The translations under genes were made by a program, and so were the position numbers. Below the pieces are notes generated by a model. That model saw nothing but the letters and a program-made list of their open reading frames with translations. It had not been told where the DNA came from and made no database searches. From Oenanthe sinensis (lineage: Eukaryota; Streptophyta; Magnoliopsida; Apiales; Apiaceae), in contig JAPMAC010000207.1 of the NCBI GenBank assembly GCA_028671895.1, positions 6,696,001-6,760,000 on the forward strand: a DNA stretch of 64,000 nucleotides, in the 5' to 3' direction. Below are positions 13,024-24,639 of this stretch, piece by piece (within the stretch, counting starts at the first letter, position 1; each line of letters starts with the position of its first letter).

Positions 13024-13351
13024 AAAATAATAAAGAGTTGTTATGTAGCCCTTAAGGTCTAATGAGATTGATGGCCAGTACTGTAAATGGAGGAAATGGA
13101 TGTTCGAAAACATGAAGAGCAAAAAAGAAAATCTGTTATGGACTTGGTACCCATTCTTCTATCTCAAAACAATCCCGAAATACCATCTAAATTAGAGGTT
13201 CGCTCTAGGAACCCTTGAAGGGAAAGTTCATCATGTTTCTTCAAGAGAACATCGATGTGTTCGCTTGTATAGCGACTGAAATGCCAGGGACTGATCCCTA
13301 ACTCATAACACACAATCTAAAAGTTGATCTTACAAGGAAAACGGTACAACA

Positions 13352-13641
13352 AAAGGCACGCATGGCCAACATAGATAATAAACGAAAAAGTCACGAAAGA
13401 CCTACAATGGGAGAAGGGTTGGTCGAGAAACAACTAATCATCAATGAAAGAAGCACGATATATGCTTCTATAATATCACACTATATGCGCGAATATAAAG
13501 GCATGCATGGCCAACATAGATAATAAATGAAAAGGTCATGAATGGCCTACAATGGGAGAAGGGTTCGTCGAGAAACAACTAATCATCAATGAAAGAAGCA
13601 TGATATATGCTTCTATAATAGCACGCTATATGCGCGAATAT
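13352..13641. repeat. 145-bp tandem duplication
   Basis: Two adjacent near-identical copies (13352-13496 and 13497-13641), both running from AAAGGCAYGCATGGCCAACA to TATGCGCGAATAT. They differ at scattered positions, so the duplication is not very recent. It lies within the decayed RT region of the gypsy remnant. Confidence 0.85.
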
Positions 13642-15014
13642 AAAGGCACTTTACGTGCTTGAAAGTAATAGGTATAAGAAATGCCTATTTCACGTCTAAA
13701 GAGGACTTGAAGCTTGATCAGCACAATACCTTTGAAGGTTAGGAAAACCTAGGAATGTTATAATTTTATATTAAAAATTATTAATCCTTAGTAGGATGTC
13801 TCAAAGTTTACCCAATTAGGCATGAGTTATTTTGTGATAATGATGCTTACAAAGTAAGTGACTTATATCATATTTGGTAATTGTAAGACCAGTAGAGGCC
13901 TTATCCTTGTACACTTGTCTTCCTAAAGACTAGCCTCGACATGGCCTTATGCTAGAAACACATGCAATTACAATATGCAAAGTTGAAATAGTAGGTCTAT
14001 GGGACCCAAAGGCTTGAGTCTTAATAAAATAGTAGGCTCGAAATTAAGCCCATATGCACGAAATTGTTCAAACACTAAGCCCAAAAAGTATAATCACTTG
14101 AGATTAAAAGAGTTTAAGGGTAAAAAAAAAATACAAGTGACTAATTAGGGTACAAAAAGCCTTGAAGGCTAAATCGTTACAAATGTGTAGGCCGCTTCAC
14201 ACATTGCGCTAAAACGATACCTACGTTTAGGGCCGATAAGTATTGATTACTCAAACAAATTCCTATATTATGAACGATAAGCATTGTTTTCTCAAATAAT
14301 TCTCCTATTAGGAATGAAAAATGCCTAGTGTCATACACGAAACCAGATTTTGGATCAAAAGTGTTAAAAAACTTAAAACTCTAGTTAAATGGCAAAGAGA
14401 ATTGATAACGCCAAAACTCAGGTATATTAATGACAATTATAACTTCTAAAAAATGTAAACCATTTTCTAGAAGTTAGAATGCAAATGATATGGGCTGAAA
14501 ATTGCCCTAGAGAGGTAATCAATGTGGCATTGATTAGACCTGAATTAGTTCACAAGGAAGGTCCCATTGATAAGTCCCGAAAATCTTATTATTACATAAA
14601 TCTGTAATTAATTAATGGGCAAATTAATTAAACCTATTAATAAAACCTAATTTTTGTCTACCTCAAAAAAAGTAGTCTACAAGTCAAATATTCCTATAAG
14701 GAATTGGTTTTCAAAGGAAGGATCTAGAAGCCCATCCAAGGAGCTTACTTCCTCCCCAAGAATTATATTCTTAAAAAAATATGAGTTTGAAAAATCCTAT
14801 ATAAAGGCATTAACTTTTCCCACATCGAAGAGATTTGAAATAAGCTATGTTCTTTTTCCTATATAAAGAGACTCACAATTAATTTATGAAGGAGAAAGGA
14901 CTTGAACTTATGCCACATTGATGAGATTTGAGTAACAAGTCCCTCAAACTACTTTATATGTTTGCATCTGTTTGAATAGCAAGGGGGACAAATTTATAGA
15001 TACAACTCCATATG

Positions 15015-15960
15015 TCACAAAGTCCCGAGGGCACTTCTAATTCATGAGGGCACAATCACCATGCCCCATGAGCATTACTTAGCCCTGAGGGTATCATCAC
15101 CATGTCTTGAGGGTACTAATAAGCCCCGAGGGCACCATCACTATGCCTCATGGGCATTAATTAGCCTCGAGGGCATCATCACCATACCCTGAAGGCACTA
15201 CTAAGCCCCAATGGCACCATGCCCCATGCCCCATGGGCATTACTTAGCCCCGAGGGCATCATCACCATGCCTTAAGGGCACTACTAAGCCCCGAGGGTAT
15301 CATCCCCATGACCCATGACCATTACTTAGGCCCGAGGGCATCATCACTATTACTTGAGGGCACTACAAAGCCCCGAGAGCACCATCACCATGCCCCGTGG
15401 GCATGACTTAGCCCCGAGGCATCATCAACATGCCTTGAGGGCACTACTAAACCCCGAGGACATCATCACCATGCCCCGTGGGCATTACTTATCCCCGAGG
15501 GCATCATCACTATGCATTGATGGCACTACTAAGCCCTATGGCACCATCACTATGCCCACTACTAAACCCCGAGGGTGTATGCCATGAAGGCATAATCACC
15601 ATGCTCTATGGGCACTACTAAGCCCCGAGGGCATCATCACTACTAAGGCCCGATGGCATCATCATCGAGCTCCGTGAGCAATACTAAGCCCCTATAGCAT
15701 TACCACCAAGCTCAGCCGACACTACTAAGCCCCGAGGGCATCATCACCAATCCCTGTGGGCATTACTAAACCCTGATGGCATCATCACCATGCCCCATGT
15801 GCACTACCAAGCCCTGAGGGAATCATCACCAAATCTTATTAGCATTTATAAGCTCTGAAGGCATTATCAATAAGCCCAATGGGCATTATTAAGCCTATCA
15901 TCACCATGCCTCAAGGGCACTACTAAACCCCGAGGGCATCATCATCAAGTTTCGAGGGTA
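15015..15960. repeat. GC-rich minisatellite in the gypsy remnant
   Basis: Variants of GCCCCGAGGGCATCATCACC, followed by ATGCCCCATGGGCACTACTAA, repeat with a period of roughly 35-45 bp (often alternating two half-units) for about 950 bp. It is far more GC-rich than its surroundings. Short open frames across it (for example 15354-15587) are products of the repeat, not genes. Confidence 0.8.
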
Positions 15961-16190
15961 TCATTCATTAAGATTCATAACCCTAATATGATTCTAAGGC
16001 TCCCATGATCTATGTAAAAGGCCTAACCCCTCATTCTTAGAACTACATCCTGGTTTGATTCTCAACACACTTGAGATACGTAGGCATCTTTCTAGAACAA
16101 AGATAGTTCCGACCAGCAAGCGCATTCATTAAAACTCGACAAGATCTTACACAGATTGCAATTAATACACCCTAGTTTTTATTTCATAAC

Positions 16191-16944
16191 AAAAAATTAA
16201 AATGGTTATACAATCAAAATTTTAAAAACTTATAGTATTTTATATAATTAATATATTTAATAATAAGATATTTTTTAAAGTCTCGGAAATTAAAAAACAG
16301 AAGAAGAATGAAAATAATAAGTTATTATTTTGACAAACTTGCTTAACAAATTTTATTTTAAATTTACTATAATTAAAAATTAATCAAAAAGTAATCCATA
16401 CTATCTTTTTTTGATCCGAAATGATCTCAACCGAATTTAATACGAATCGAACTTAATCTAAAATTTATCCCATTTAAATCCGAGTCAGATTAGATCCAAT
16501 CCAAACAGTACTCTAAGTAGTGTATTCAAAACAGATTTAAAGATATTATTATTAATTCATTGATTTTTATTGATTGTATTTGATTTAAGATCTCATGTAG
16601 AGTCGATATAGAGTTGGTAGATTATATACATAATTCGTAGAGTCTGCGCAGAGTTGATCATAAATCTAGTAGAATATCTTGCATTAAGGTGGGATTTTAA
16701 AACATTTAAACTATATATGAAAATCAAAGATAATCTATGAATTTTTAAAATTCATCAGTGTTAATATGTTTTTGAATATCCCAATATTTTAATTGATTAA
16801 TACTACTAATCTATATTGAAAGAGAAATGCTAAAGTTCCCAAATTATTTCCCAAAAAAATTCTCAAATAACACTTGTCTAATTTTAATTGGCTATCAAAA
16901 TAATAAATGAGATGAACTCCTCGTAAATTCACATTAATATACGA
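16191..16944. other. AT-rich spacer, no gene seen
   Basis: Roughly 750 bp of AT-rich sequence between the gypsy remnant and the 5' LTR of element B. I find no coding pattern, terminal repeat or structural RNA here. Confidence 0.6.
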
Positions 16945-18223
16945 TGTTGGATCAAATCAAGCCTACTCTATATAATTATTTGTCTTGATGTAACCTATAT
17001 TGTAGTTCTGTAATATGTTAGTGACTTAGATATTTCAATGTACTATTGCAGTTAGAAGTGTGATCAAATTGTAATTCTAAATTGTAATTTAAAGTCAAGG
17101 AATAAAGTCTGTTAGAAGATTCAAGTTGAATCGTGCAACTAGACAAAGAAGGCTACTTGAAGAATAAGGAATGCAGTTTAAAAATTCTTCCAAGGCAAAT
17201 AACTCATTCGAGAAGTCATCACATTCGAGAAGTCAGAAATATACAAATGATCGAGAAGTCTCAAAACACTCATTGGCTCAGTATTTGATCGAGAAATACC
17301 CATTCGAGAAGTCAAGGTATTGAAGCCAATCGAGTAGTGTAAAAATATACACATTCGAGAAGTCCAGTAAAACAATTCGAGAAGTTAGTCAAAGGAGCAT
17401 TCGAGAAGTGATAATGTTGACCTAATCGAGAAGTCTCAGTTTCAAGTATCCAGTCGAGAATTCTAGATTAATCGAGAGGTCATCAAATGAAGTATGCAAT
17501 CGAGAAGTCTAGTCATTCGAGAAGTAAGTTATTCAAAGACTAATCTAGAAGTCACAACATGTACCCAATCGAGAAGTCAATCACCATAACTTCTTGAATC
17601 AAAATCAATAGAGTTTTCGACTGTCCAAAGAGCTAGTTTCAAGGATAATTGCAGAAGAACATGACAAATAATTTGTAGCACTGTCATTACAGGGTCAATC
17701 AAAACTGTAATGATAGAGATAAGTCTACAATGAAGCTTGAAAGATACATAAGATAAATGACAGAAGAAATAAGGCAGAAAGCTATAGACTGTCAAATGAA
17801 TGTGTTAGCTAGGAATAGATAGTAGTTAAATGTAAAGTTATCTTTGTCTATTTATAGTTTTAGCATTAACTTACTAGTGAGAACATGCGCCAAAAAGACA
17901 TGTTGTCTATACAGGCTTAACACTGTTTTTATTAGTAAAAGGGATTTTGAATTCATCAAGTTCATACCTTGTATCTTCTAAGAACAAGAAGCTGAAATTC
18001 ACACTGAATTTCATATTGTAGCAAGTTCAATTCTAATATAACTTAGATTGAAATTTATATTTTGTGTTTACTTTATTTCTTGCACTATTCTTATCTAAAC
18101 ACTTGAATTGTTAAAGCTACAAACATCAAACAAACAGTTCATCAAAATCAAAAAGAGCATAAAAAATTTGAAGTATACATTCACCCCCCTCTATACACTT
18201 CTGTTGAACTCTAATTCCTAACA
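16945..18223 (+). repeat. 5' LTR of element B (about 1279 bp)
   Basis: The 3' end (TTCCTAACA at 18223) is fixed by the primer binding site three bases later. The 5' end at TGTTGGATCAAATC (16945) is my choice from the TG terminus and typical length; no second LTR is available to confirm it. It contains the TCGAGAAGTC array and, near the end, the pyrimidine block TTCACCCCCCTC. Confidence 0.65.
17207..17580 (+). promoter_or_regulatory. Array of about 16 TCGAGAAGTC motifs (HSE-like) in the LTR of B
   Basis: About sixteen copies of (A/T)TCGAGAAGTC lie at irregular 15-35 bp spacing, all in the same orientation. Seven are exact TTCGAGAA (17207, 17224, 17303, 17354, 17376, 17400, 17516), which fits the heat-shock-element unit TTCnnGAA. 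The rest have ATCGAGAA or GTCGAGAA. They lie in the presumed U3, upstream of the transcription start. Heat-responsive copia LTRs are known in plants (ONSEN in Arabidopsis), but heat response here is inference only. Confidence 0.6.
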
Positions 18224-18225
18224 AG

Positions 18226-18237
18226 TGGTATCAGAGC
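18226..18237 (+). other. Primer binding site of element B (tRNA-iMet)
   Basis: TGGTATCAGAGC, complementary to the 3' end of plant initiator methionine tRNA, two bases after the LTR end. Confidence 0.9.
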
Positions 18238-18273
18238 TCATGTTGTTAACATACATATAATTTAAAAATCAAA

Positions 18274-20712
18274 ATGAGTTCTCAGAAGCTGAGCAGTATA
18301 AAGATTCCTCCTTTTGACAAGAAAACTATAACATATGGAAGAGAAAAGAATGGCTCCTTTATACCAGTAACACTTGTTCCTGAAACTACTAGTGGTTCTG
18401 AGGTAATTCCTACAACATGGATACCCAAAGATCCATCTCAGTACACAGACACAGAGATAGAGAAGCTGTCACTTGACAATAGTCTAATGCTCATACTAAT
18501 AGAATCTCTAGACATTGTTATGTATAACAATATTTTTAAATGCACATCTGGAAAACATATATGGGAAATAATAGAGATTCTGTGTGAAGAAACTGAAGAG
18601 GTAAGGGACAACCAAAGGAAACTTTTTGTTTCACAGTATGAGGCTTTCATGTCAAAACAAAATGAAGGCATAACTGAAGTGTTTGAAAGATTCAATAAAC
18701 TCATCAATGACCTTCAACTACATGGAAATTACTATGAAACAAAGGAGAAGAACATGAAGTTTTTGTTGACTCTCCCAGAACATTTGGAGCACAAAATCTC
18801 TACAATTAGAGAAGGGAGAGATCTAATAAAACTTCCACTTGAAATCCTCTATGGAATTTTAAAAACATATGAACTGGAGTTCTATCAAAAGAAGGCCATT
18901 TTAGTAAATAGAGAAAAGATGGCAAATGTTTTAAATGCCTTGGTTGTAAATGAACCAACAAGAACTGGGAAGACTAGTACAAGTAAGAAAGTGAAGATTG
19001 AAGAACTTGAAGAGCAGGAACAAGAAGAAAGGGACTCTATCAAGAATGAATCAGATGAAGAAGATTTCTACACCATTGAAGAACTTGGAGGAATGGACAA
19101 CAAGACATGGCCTTCATGGCAAAGAAATTTGGAAACTTAGGATTCAAGAAAAATAAAAGTTTTAAAACAAAACCAAATTTTAAATCTTCAAGCAAAGGAA
19201 AGACTCATACAAGAAGCAATACTAATGGAGGGTATAAAACTGGAACAGTTGATAGATCTAAAATAAGATGCTATAACTATAATGAGCTTGGACACTTTGC
19301 AACAGAGTGTAGAAAACCTAAAGTAATCAAGAAGGACAAAGATTACTTGGAACTGGAAGCCAAGTATGAAGCATTCTTCAAAAATCAGACAGGAAAAGCT
19401 TACATAGCTGAAGGAAAATGTTGGGATGACACAGATGAAGATGAGGAAGAGGAATATGAGAATCTAGTACTCATGGCTAACTCACATGATGGAGCATCAT
19501 CCTCAAACACTCAGGTACCCTCATTAATCTCACTTGACATGTTAAATTCCCAATATAAGAAAATTGTTGAATAATTGAGCATTGAAATGTTTAATATTCA
19601 TACCAGTATGACTGTTGTATATGAGGAAATTACTAGGTTGCTAAAAGCTAATGATGAACTGACTTCTAAGAATGAAACCTTAGAATTGTATTTGATAACT
19701 CTGGAAAACATGAAACAAGAAAATGAGTATCTCAAGAATAACGTTATTTGCTCTGAGCAAATTGAAATTATTTTTAAAGAACAAATTTCTGAGAATGAGT
19801 TGAAAATAAGATCTTATCAAAACTCATCTACTATTGTTCAAGAATTCCATGAGAAGCATCAAGAAAATTATAGGATTGGAATTGGTTTTGATTATGACAC
19901 TCTCAATAAAAAGAAACTTGTTTCAACAAAAGACAATAAAACTGAAACTCCTGGACGTCCTCACATTTTGAAAAATGTTAAGGCACCAATTTTTAAGAAA
20001 GCAACTGTTGAACTTGATGAAATTAGTATGGTCATCAAACAACAGTTGAATGATGAGGATGATATAATTACTAAGAGTGATGTGCCTTTTGTTGAAAAAG
20101 AATAACCAGTAGTCAAAGCCAAGTCCATTCCTGTTAAAATACAATCAAAACAAAATATCCAGGAAAATGACACCATGCATGTTAAAAAGAAAAAGGCAAA
20201 TAGAAATGGCAAGGTAGGCATTAACAAACATAATAACTATGCACCTATTTCCAATGCTCCTAGGAAAATTTGTAAAAACTGTGAATCAACAAATCACCTT
20301 ACACGTGTGCAAGAAACTTACTGTTAATAATGCTGAATTTGCCTGTGGATATGTGAAACCCTTAATGTATGATAATAATAAATTCTGTGACAAATTTGAT
20401 TGTATGCCATGTAACAAAAATATCATGAAAACTTGCTTTAGGCTTAGAAAATAGTTTATTGATGGATGCATAAGTCAAAATTTAAACATAAACACTGCTA
20501 GGCCTAAGACTGCTAGTCCTGTTAAACAAAGAAAACATTCCATGTCACCTAAACATGCATCCAACTCTGGAAGTACTAATCAAGCTAATAACCAAAACCA
20601 GAAAAATGAAAATATACATGATCAAGTGACTAAGACTGTTAGGAACATGAATGATATTCATGTGACTAAGCATAAAGGACCCAACCTTGTTTGGGTACCA
20701 AAGAAAACTTAA
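18274..20712 (+). pseudogene. Gag of element B, broken
   Basis: Starts MSSQKLSSIKIPPF at 18274 and holds the UBN2-type Gag core (HIWEIIEILCEETEEV, VFERFNKLINDL, FLLTLPEHLEHKISTIREG). Near 19110-19140 it shifts to the frame carrying MAFMAKKFGNLGF and a zinc knuckle, CYNYNELGHFATEC, in which the second cysteine is Tyr. A TAA at 19572 interrupts the same frame before SIEMFNIHTSM and a coiled-coil-like region (19575-20105). More stops follow. The tail NLVWVPKKT ends in TAA at 20710-20712, and pol lies in another frame, the arrangement seen in E and F. Confidence 0.85.
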
Positions 20713-21338
20713 TTTGTTTGTGTTTGTCGGGCATAGGTAAAAAGAAGGTCATGTGGATCTTGGATAGTGGATGTTCAAGGCATATGACTGGTGACAAAGC
20801 CCTGTTGTCACAATTCCAAGATGAGCCTGGCCCAATGGTAACCTTTGGAGACAATAACATTGGTTTCACCATGGGATATGGAAAATTGATTCATGGAAAT
20901 GTTGTCATTGAAGATGTAGTTTTGGTCAATGGTTTGAAGCATAATCTACTCAGCATCACTCAATTCTGCAATAAAGATTTAAAGGTGGAGTTTGACAAAG
21001 AATTGTGTCCCATATCACACAGAAAGACCAAAGAAGTTGCTCTACAAGGAGTAAGAAAGGGAAGCTTGTTTGTAGCAGACTTGGAGAAAATTTGTTGTTT
21101 CAATACCAAGGCCTTAGAAAAAGAAAGTTGTATTTCGCATAATAGACTGTCTCATTTAAATTTCAAGAACATTAATTCTATAGTCAAAAGAGAATTAGTA
21201 AAGGACCTGCCCTCACTTGAATTCTGCATAGAAGGATTGTGTGAGGCATGTCAAAAAGGGAAAATGAGGAGGTCAAGTCACAAAAGTAAGGAATTTACAT
21301 CAATCACCAAACCACTATAATTGATTCATATAGATCTC
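20713..21338 (+). pseudogene. Protease and GAG-pre-integrase of element B, truncated
   Basis: The copia protease site DSGCSRHMTG lies at 20763-20792 and is followed by FGDNNIGFTMGYGKL and the conserved KHNLLSITQFC. The HHCC zinc-binding region of integrase is recognisable (HNRLSHLN...CEACQKG). A TAA at 21318 precedes LIHIDL, and the sequence is then cut off by the LTR of C. The open frame extends back to 20691, but the segment before 20713 overlaps the end of gag. Confidence 0.85.
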
Positions 21339-22254
21339 TGTAAAGAATAATGTAACGTAATATGTAATAGTGGTATCGATAACTCAACTCAGAATCAAAG
21401 ACAGTCAAATAATACTAATATGCAACACAGGAATCCAGAAGGACATTAAAACATGAATCATATATACATCATTGTAGAGCATTCAAGTTGAAAGGCTTAT
21501 TGAACGTCAGCGAGAGAAGTTCATTAATATGTTCAAGCCTCAATAACAAATAAGAGTTCAGAAGATTTCAGAGTAAAGCCAGTGTAATTATTTAAGTTTA
21601 GATGTCAGAGGATTTTAGTGATCAGAATCAATTAAGAAGTCAAGGTTAATTAGCTGATAAAGAATAGAAGTTAAGAGAATTTGATTCAGTGTTAGTCGTT
21701 TGTGAACCAGACCAATGCACTAAGCATCAGCATAACAAGAAGAGAATTACCTTGATATATCAGAAGAAATTCAGTTGATCAAGCCACATGAAGAACATTT
21801 CAAGTTGTACTCAATAGCTTCTTAAAATAAGCTAAGGCAAATATATGTTATGTCATTCCTACATAAGGGTACAAGAGTGCAAGAACAACATTACCACAAC
21901 CAAGCCTCAAGGAAATATTCTAAGTTAAAGAATTAATTTATGTGGCGCCTACACTAGGTAACAAAAGTGTAGGTGCAACATAACTTGATAAGAATATATT
22001 CTAAGGAAACAAGGTTGCAAGGAAAGGTTATGTGGAGCCTAGACTAGGTACTAAGAGTGTAGGCGCAACATAACTTGATAGGAATATGTTTTAAGGCAAC
22101 AAGGGCCCAAGGCAAAGATATGTGGCGCCTGCACTCTATAACAAGAGTGTAGGCACAACATAAGTGAGAAAGAAGATTTTCTTTAAGTCTTTAAGTGGTT
22201 CATTCACATGGAGTACAGAGTGCAGGCACAATATAGGTTTCTAGCGCAACTTAC
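21339..22254 (+). repeat. 5' LTR of element C, left segment (916 of 1325 bp)
   Basis: Holds a 90-bp tandem repeat from about 21851 to 22240. Unit starts are at 21851 (degenerate), 21941, 22031 and 22121, each with TGTGGCGCCTACAC-like and GTGTAGGCGCAACATAAC phrases in near-inverted arrangement. The last five bases (CTTAC, 22250-22254) are the target site duplicated by element D. The right segment of this LTR is 31022-31430. Confidence 0.8.
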
Positions 22255-23796
22255 TGAAGGGTTTCGTGACACAAACGCAGCGGAATAAACGCGAAAAATA
22301 AATCAAAATAGCGAAACCCTCCGCAGGATCCATGCGAAAACAAAAGATTTAATTCGGAGATAAAGAATAAATACCTTTAGAAGTTTTAACAGTTCATTAA
22401 TGGAAGATTAATGGAGGTCCAAAGCTTGTTTAATCACCACGTATCCCGCTCTCGCGATTTACGCTCTACGGTATCCACACGAACATTTTTCATGAAGGAT
22501 TGATGTGTACTAGCACCCGAAAACTTCTTCTCTCTCTATCTTCCTCCTCTCTCATAGCGGCTAGGGTTTTGTAAAATCTCTATCTTATTAAATCAGCCCA
22601 TAAAGAGATTATATAGAGAGAGGAATAAGTTTTCTAATTATAATCCAATTATAATTAATACTAATCCAAAATTCTAAATTATTTAATTAAGTCTCACTTA
22701 ATTAATTAATTATTAATTTTGGAATTAGTTTAAGTAATTCATTTATTCTATTTATATAATTAATTAAGTCATACTTAATTAATATCATAAATAAAATAAA
22801 TTACTTATTTAATTTAAATTCATAATTTAAATTATTTCTCCTTCAAGCGTTCTTTGTGTGTGACCCTGTAGGTTATTATTACGTTGACAACAATTTTAAT
22901 ATCTAATTAAAATTGTAAACAATGAGCGGCATCTAGTAATACATCATTGCTACCCAAGTAATAATAATAAATCGGTGATTCGATTAAGCCTTTCGTGAAT
23001 AATGTTCCATGTAATATAATCCCTTTAATCTTGATATTATAGATTAAACTCAAGGCATGTCTCGTGTCATCCTCTTCATAATTTAATCTTTATTTTCTTG
23101 ATCGATGAGTAGACTATTAAAATCAAATCAACATTTGAGCACGGCCGTGCATTTCATAGTCTCACTCAAACAAGAGGCCAATAATATCACTCCTAAAATT
23201 AGGAGGATTAAATCCCATCTAGATCATTCATATTTCTCATACGATTCATAATATACCCAATGTCCACTTTTATCATCACCCGGTCAAAGGTAACTTTTAA
23301 TGTAATCAAAGTATATTAATTCTCGTATAGAAATATAATGATTTCAGGTCTAAGGATCATTACACCATTATCACAGTGAGAATTACTTATGACACTTACT
23401 TAACATGTAGAATCTCACAGCGGGTCATTCCAGTGCCATGCATTGAGACATGCACTTATGTTCTTGACTTTAATATCCCCATACCTATGACCAATGAGAT
23501 GTGGTCATCTGTCAAGAAACATACTAGTCTTTGTGCATTATTATTGTCCTTAAATAATAATACTAGACTAGGGAATTTTAGGAATAAGATACTATTCATA
23601 TAATCTCATTTTTAAGTCACATACTTAAAGATATATAATACGTATCAAAATTCCAAGGACATTTATTATGCTTTCAATTTATTACGCAGTAAATAAAACA
23701 TAATATATAAATAATAATCAATAAAATATATTCCTTAATAATAAATATTTTCCTTAAAATATAAAAAGTATTGTCTCTAGAGCACAATTACTAACA
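22255..23796 (-). repeat. 3' LTR of element D (1542 bp)
   Basis: On the minus strand it begins TGTTAGTAATTGTG and ends CCCTTCA. AT-rich parts near 22660-22840 are runs of TTAATTAA-like sequence. The 75-codon open frame inside (23376-23603) has an identical twin in the other LTR and is not a gene. Confidence 0.95.
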
Positions 23797-23816
23797 ATCT
23801 CCCACTTGCACTAGAG

Positions 23817-24440
23817 TCAATTACCCAAGTATCCAATACTCATGAAACTAGTGTGACTTTCATGCTTCTGCTGCGACAAAGCCTTAGTCAGTGGGTCTGC
23901 AATATTATTATTAGTATGCACTTTACATATATGTATATCTCCTTGATCATTAATCTCATTAATTAGGTGATATCTCCTAAGTACATGCCCAAACAGCCTC
24001 CTTGGTTGCTTCGCAAGCATCAATATACTCAGGCTCTATTGTAGAATCAACTATTGTCTCTGCTGTGAACCATTCCAGCATACAACATCTCAATAAAATT
24101 AGATAAAACACAAAGACAGACAGAAACATTAAATTATCGTTATCTGTCTAGAAACCAGTATCACTGAAACCTCTTACAACTAGCTTCACATCTCCTCCAT
24201 ATAACAAGAATGAATCTTTAGTCCTCTTTAAGTACTTAAGAATATTCTTGACTGTCGTCCAGTGACCTTCACCTGGATTAGATCGGTATCTACTCATCAT
24301 GGTTAAAGCATACAAGACATCAGGACAAGTACATATCATTGCATACATTATAAAACCAATTGCTGACGCATATGGAATTTTACTCATGCAGTCCCTATCA
24401 TCCAATGATTTAGGACAAATTTTATTTTGAGATCACTATC
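23817..24440 (-). pseudogene. RNase H and RT C-terminal remnant of element D
   Basis: The minus-strand frame 24405-24148 carries MSKIPYASAIGFIMYAM, CPDVLYALTMMSRY and ILKYLKRTKDSFLLYGG, the copia RT-RNase H connection. The frame 24023-23817 ends with HICKVHTNNNIADPLTKAL, close to the usual copia end HIFTKNNIADPLTKAL. The pieces lie in different frames, and the catalytic D/E region between them is not readable in one frame. Confidence 0.8.
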
Positions 24441-24639
24441 CCATGAGACATTGGGACATATCCATTTTAGTCTCTTTGCATTTGAAATCGATGCAAAACT
24501 TTGTCAATGTATGTACTCTAAATTAGGCCGATCAATCACCTTGATCTATCTCTATAGATCTCGATCCCTAATATATATGTCACATCGCCTAAGTCTTTCA
24601 TTGAGAAATTATTTCTCAACCAAGTCTTCACAGTGTGTA

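Larger units (their letters stand above)
12465..16190 (+). mobile_element. Ty3/gypsy remnant (Tat/Athila-like), highly decayed
   Basis: Just after element E a frame reading ISEGPIVAGTSRNSRK resembles the segment upstream of protease in plant Tat/Athila gypsy elements. A protease-like stretch follows (12835-13023). About 13220-13350 then resembles the start of reverse transcriptase (FLQENIDVFA, MPGTDP, LITHNL). Everything after that is non-coding, including a 145-bp tandem duplication, a CCCCGAGGGC-type minisatellite and a segment near 16040-16130 with GAGATACGTAGGCA, a phrase seen in non-coding parts of plant Tat elements. I cannot place its LTRs. The right limit is approximate. Confidence 0.6.
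16945..21338 (+). mobile_element. Copia element B, 5' part, truncated in integrase
   Basis: In order: 5' LTR (16945-18223), initiator-Met tRNA primer binding site (18226-18237), gag, protease, and the start of the GAG-pre-integrase/integrase region. Pol then stops at 21338, just after LIHIDL, the first conserved block of the integrase core, where the LTR of element C begins. No remaining pol or 3' LTR of B appears on the far side of C, so an insertion was followed by deletion, or this is a recombination junction. Confidence 0.8.

Noticed and set aside
15354..15587. 77-codon open frame with repeated MPRGH units
   Set aside because: A by-product of the GC-rich minisatellite; other frames are equally open.
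17207..17580. CRISPR-like array of short repeats
   Set aside because: Spacers are irregular, the repeat is only about 10 bp, and it lies in a plant LTR just upstream of a primer site and gag.
23376..23603. 75-codon open frame, repeated at 30596-30823
   Set aside because: It is the same stretch of the two identical LTRs of element D, with no start context or known similarity.
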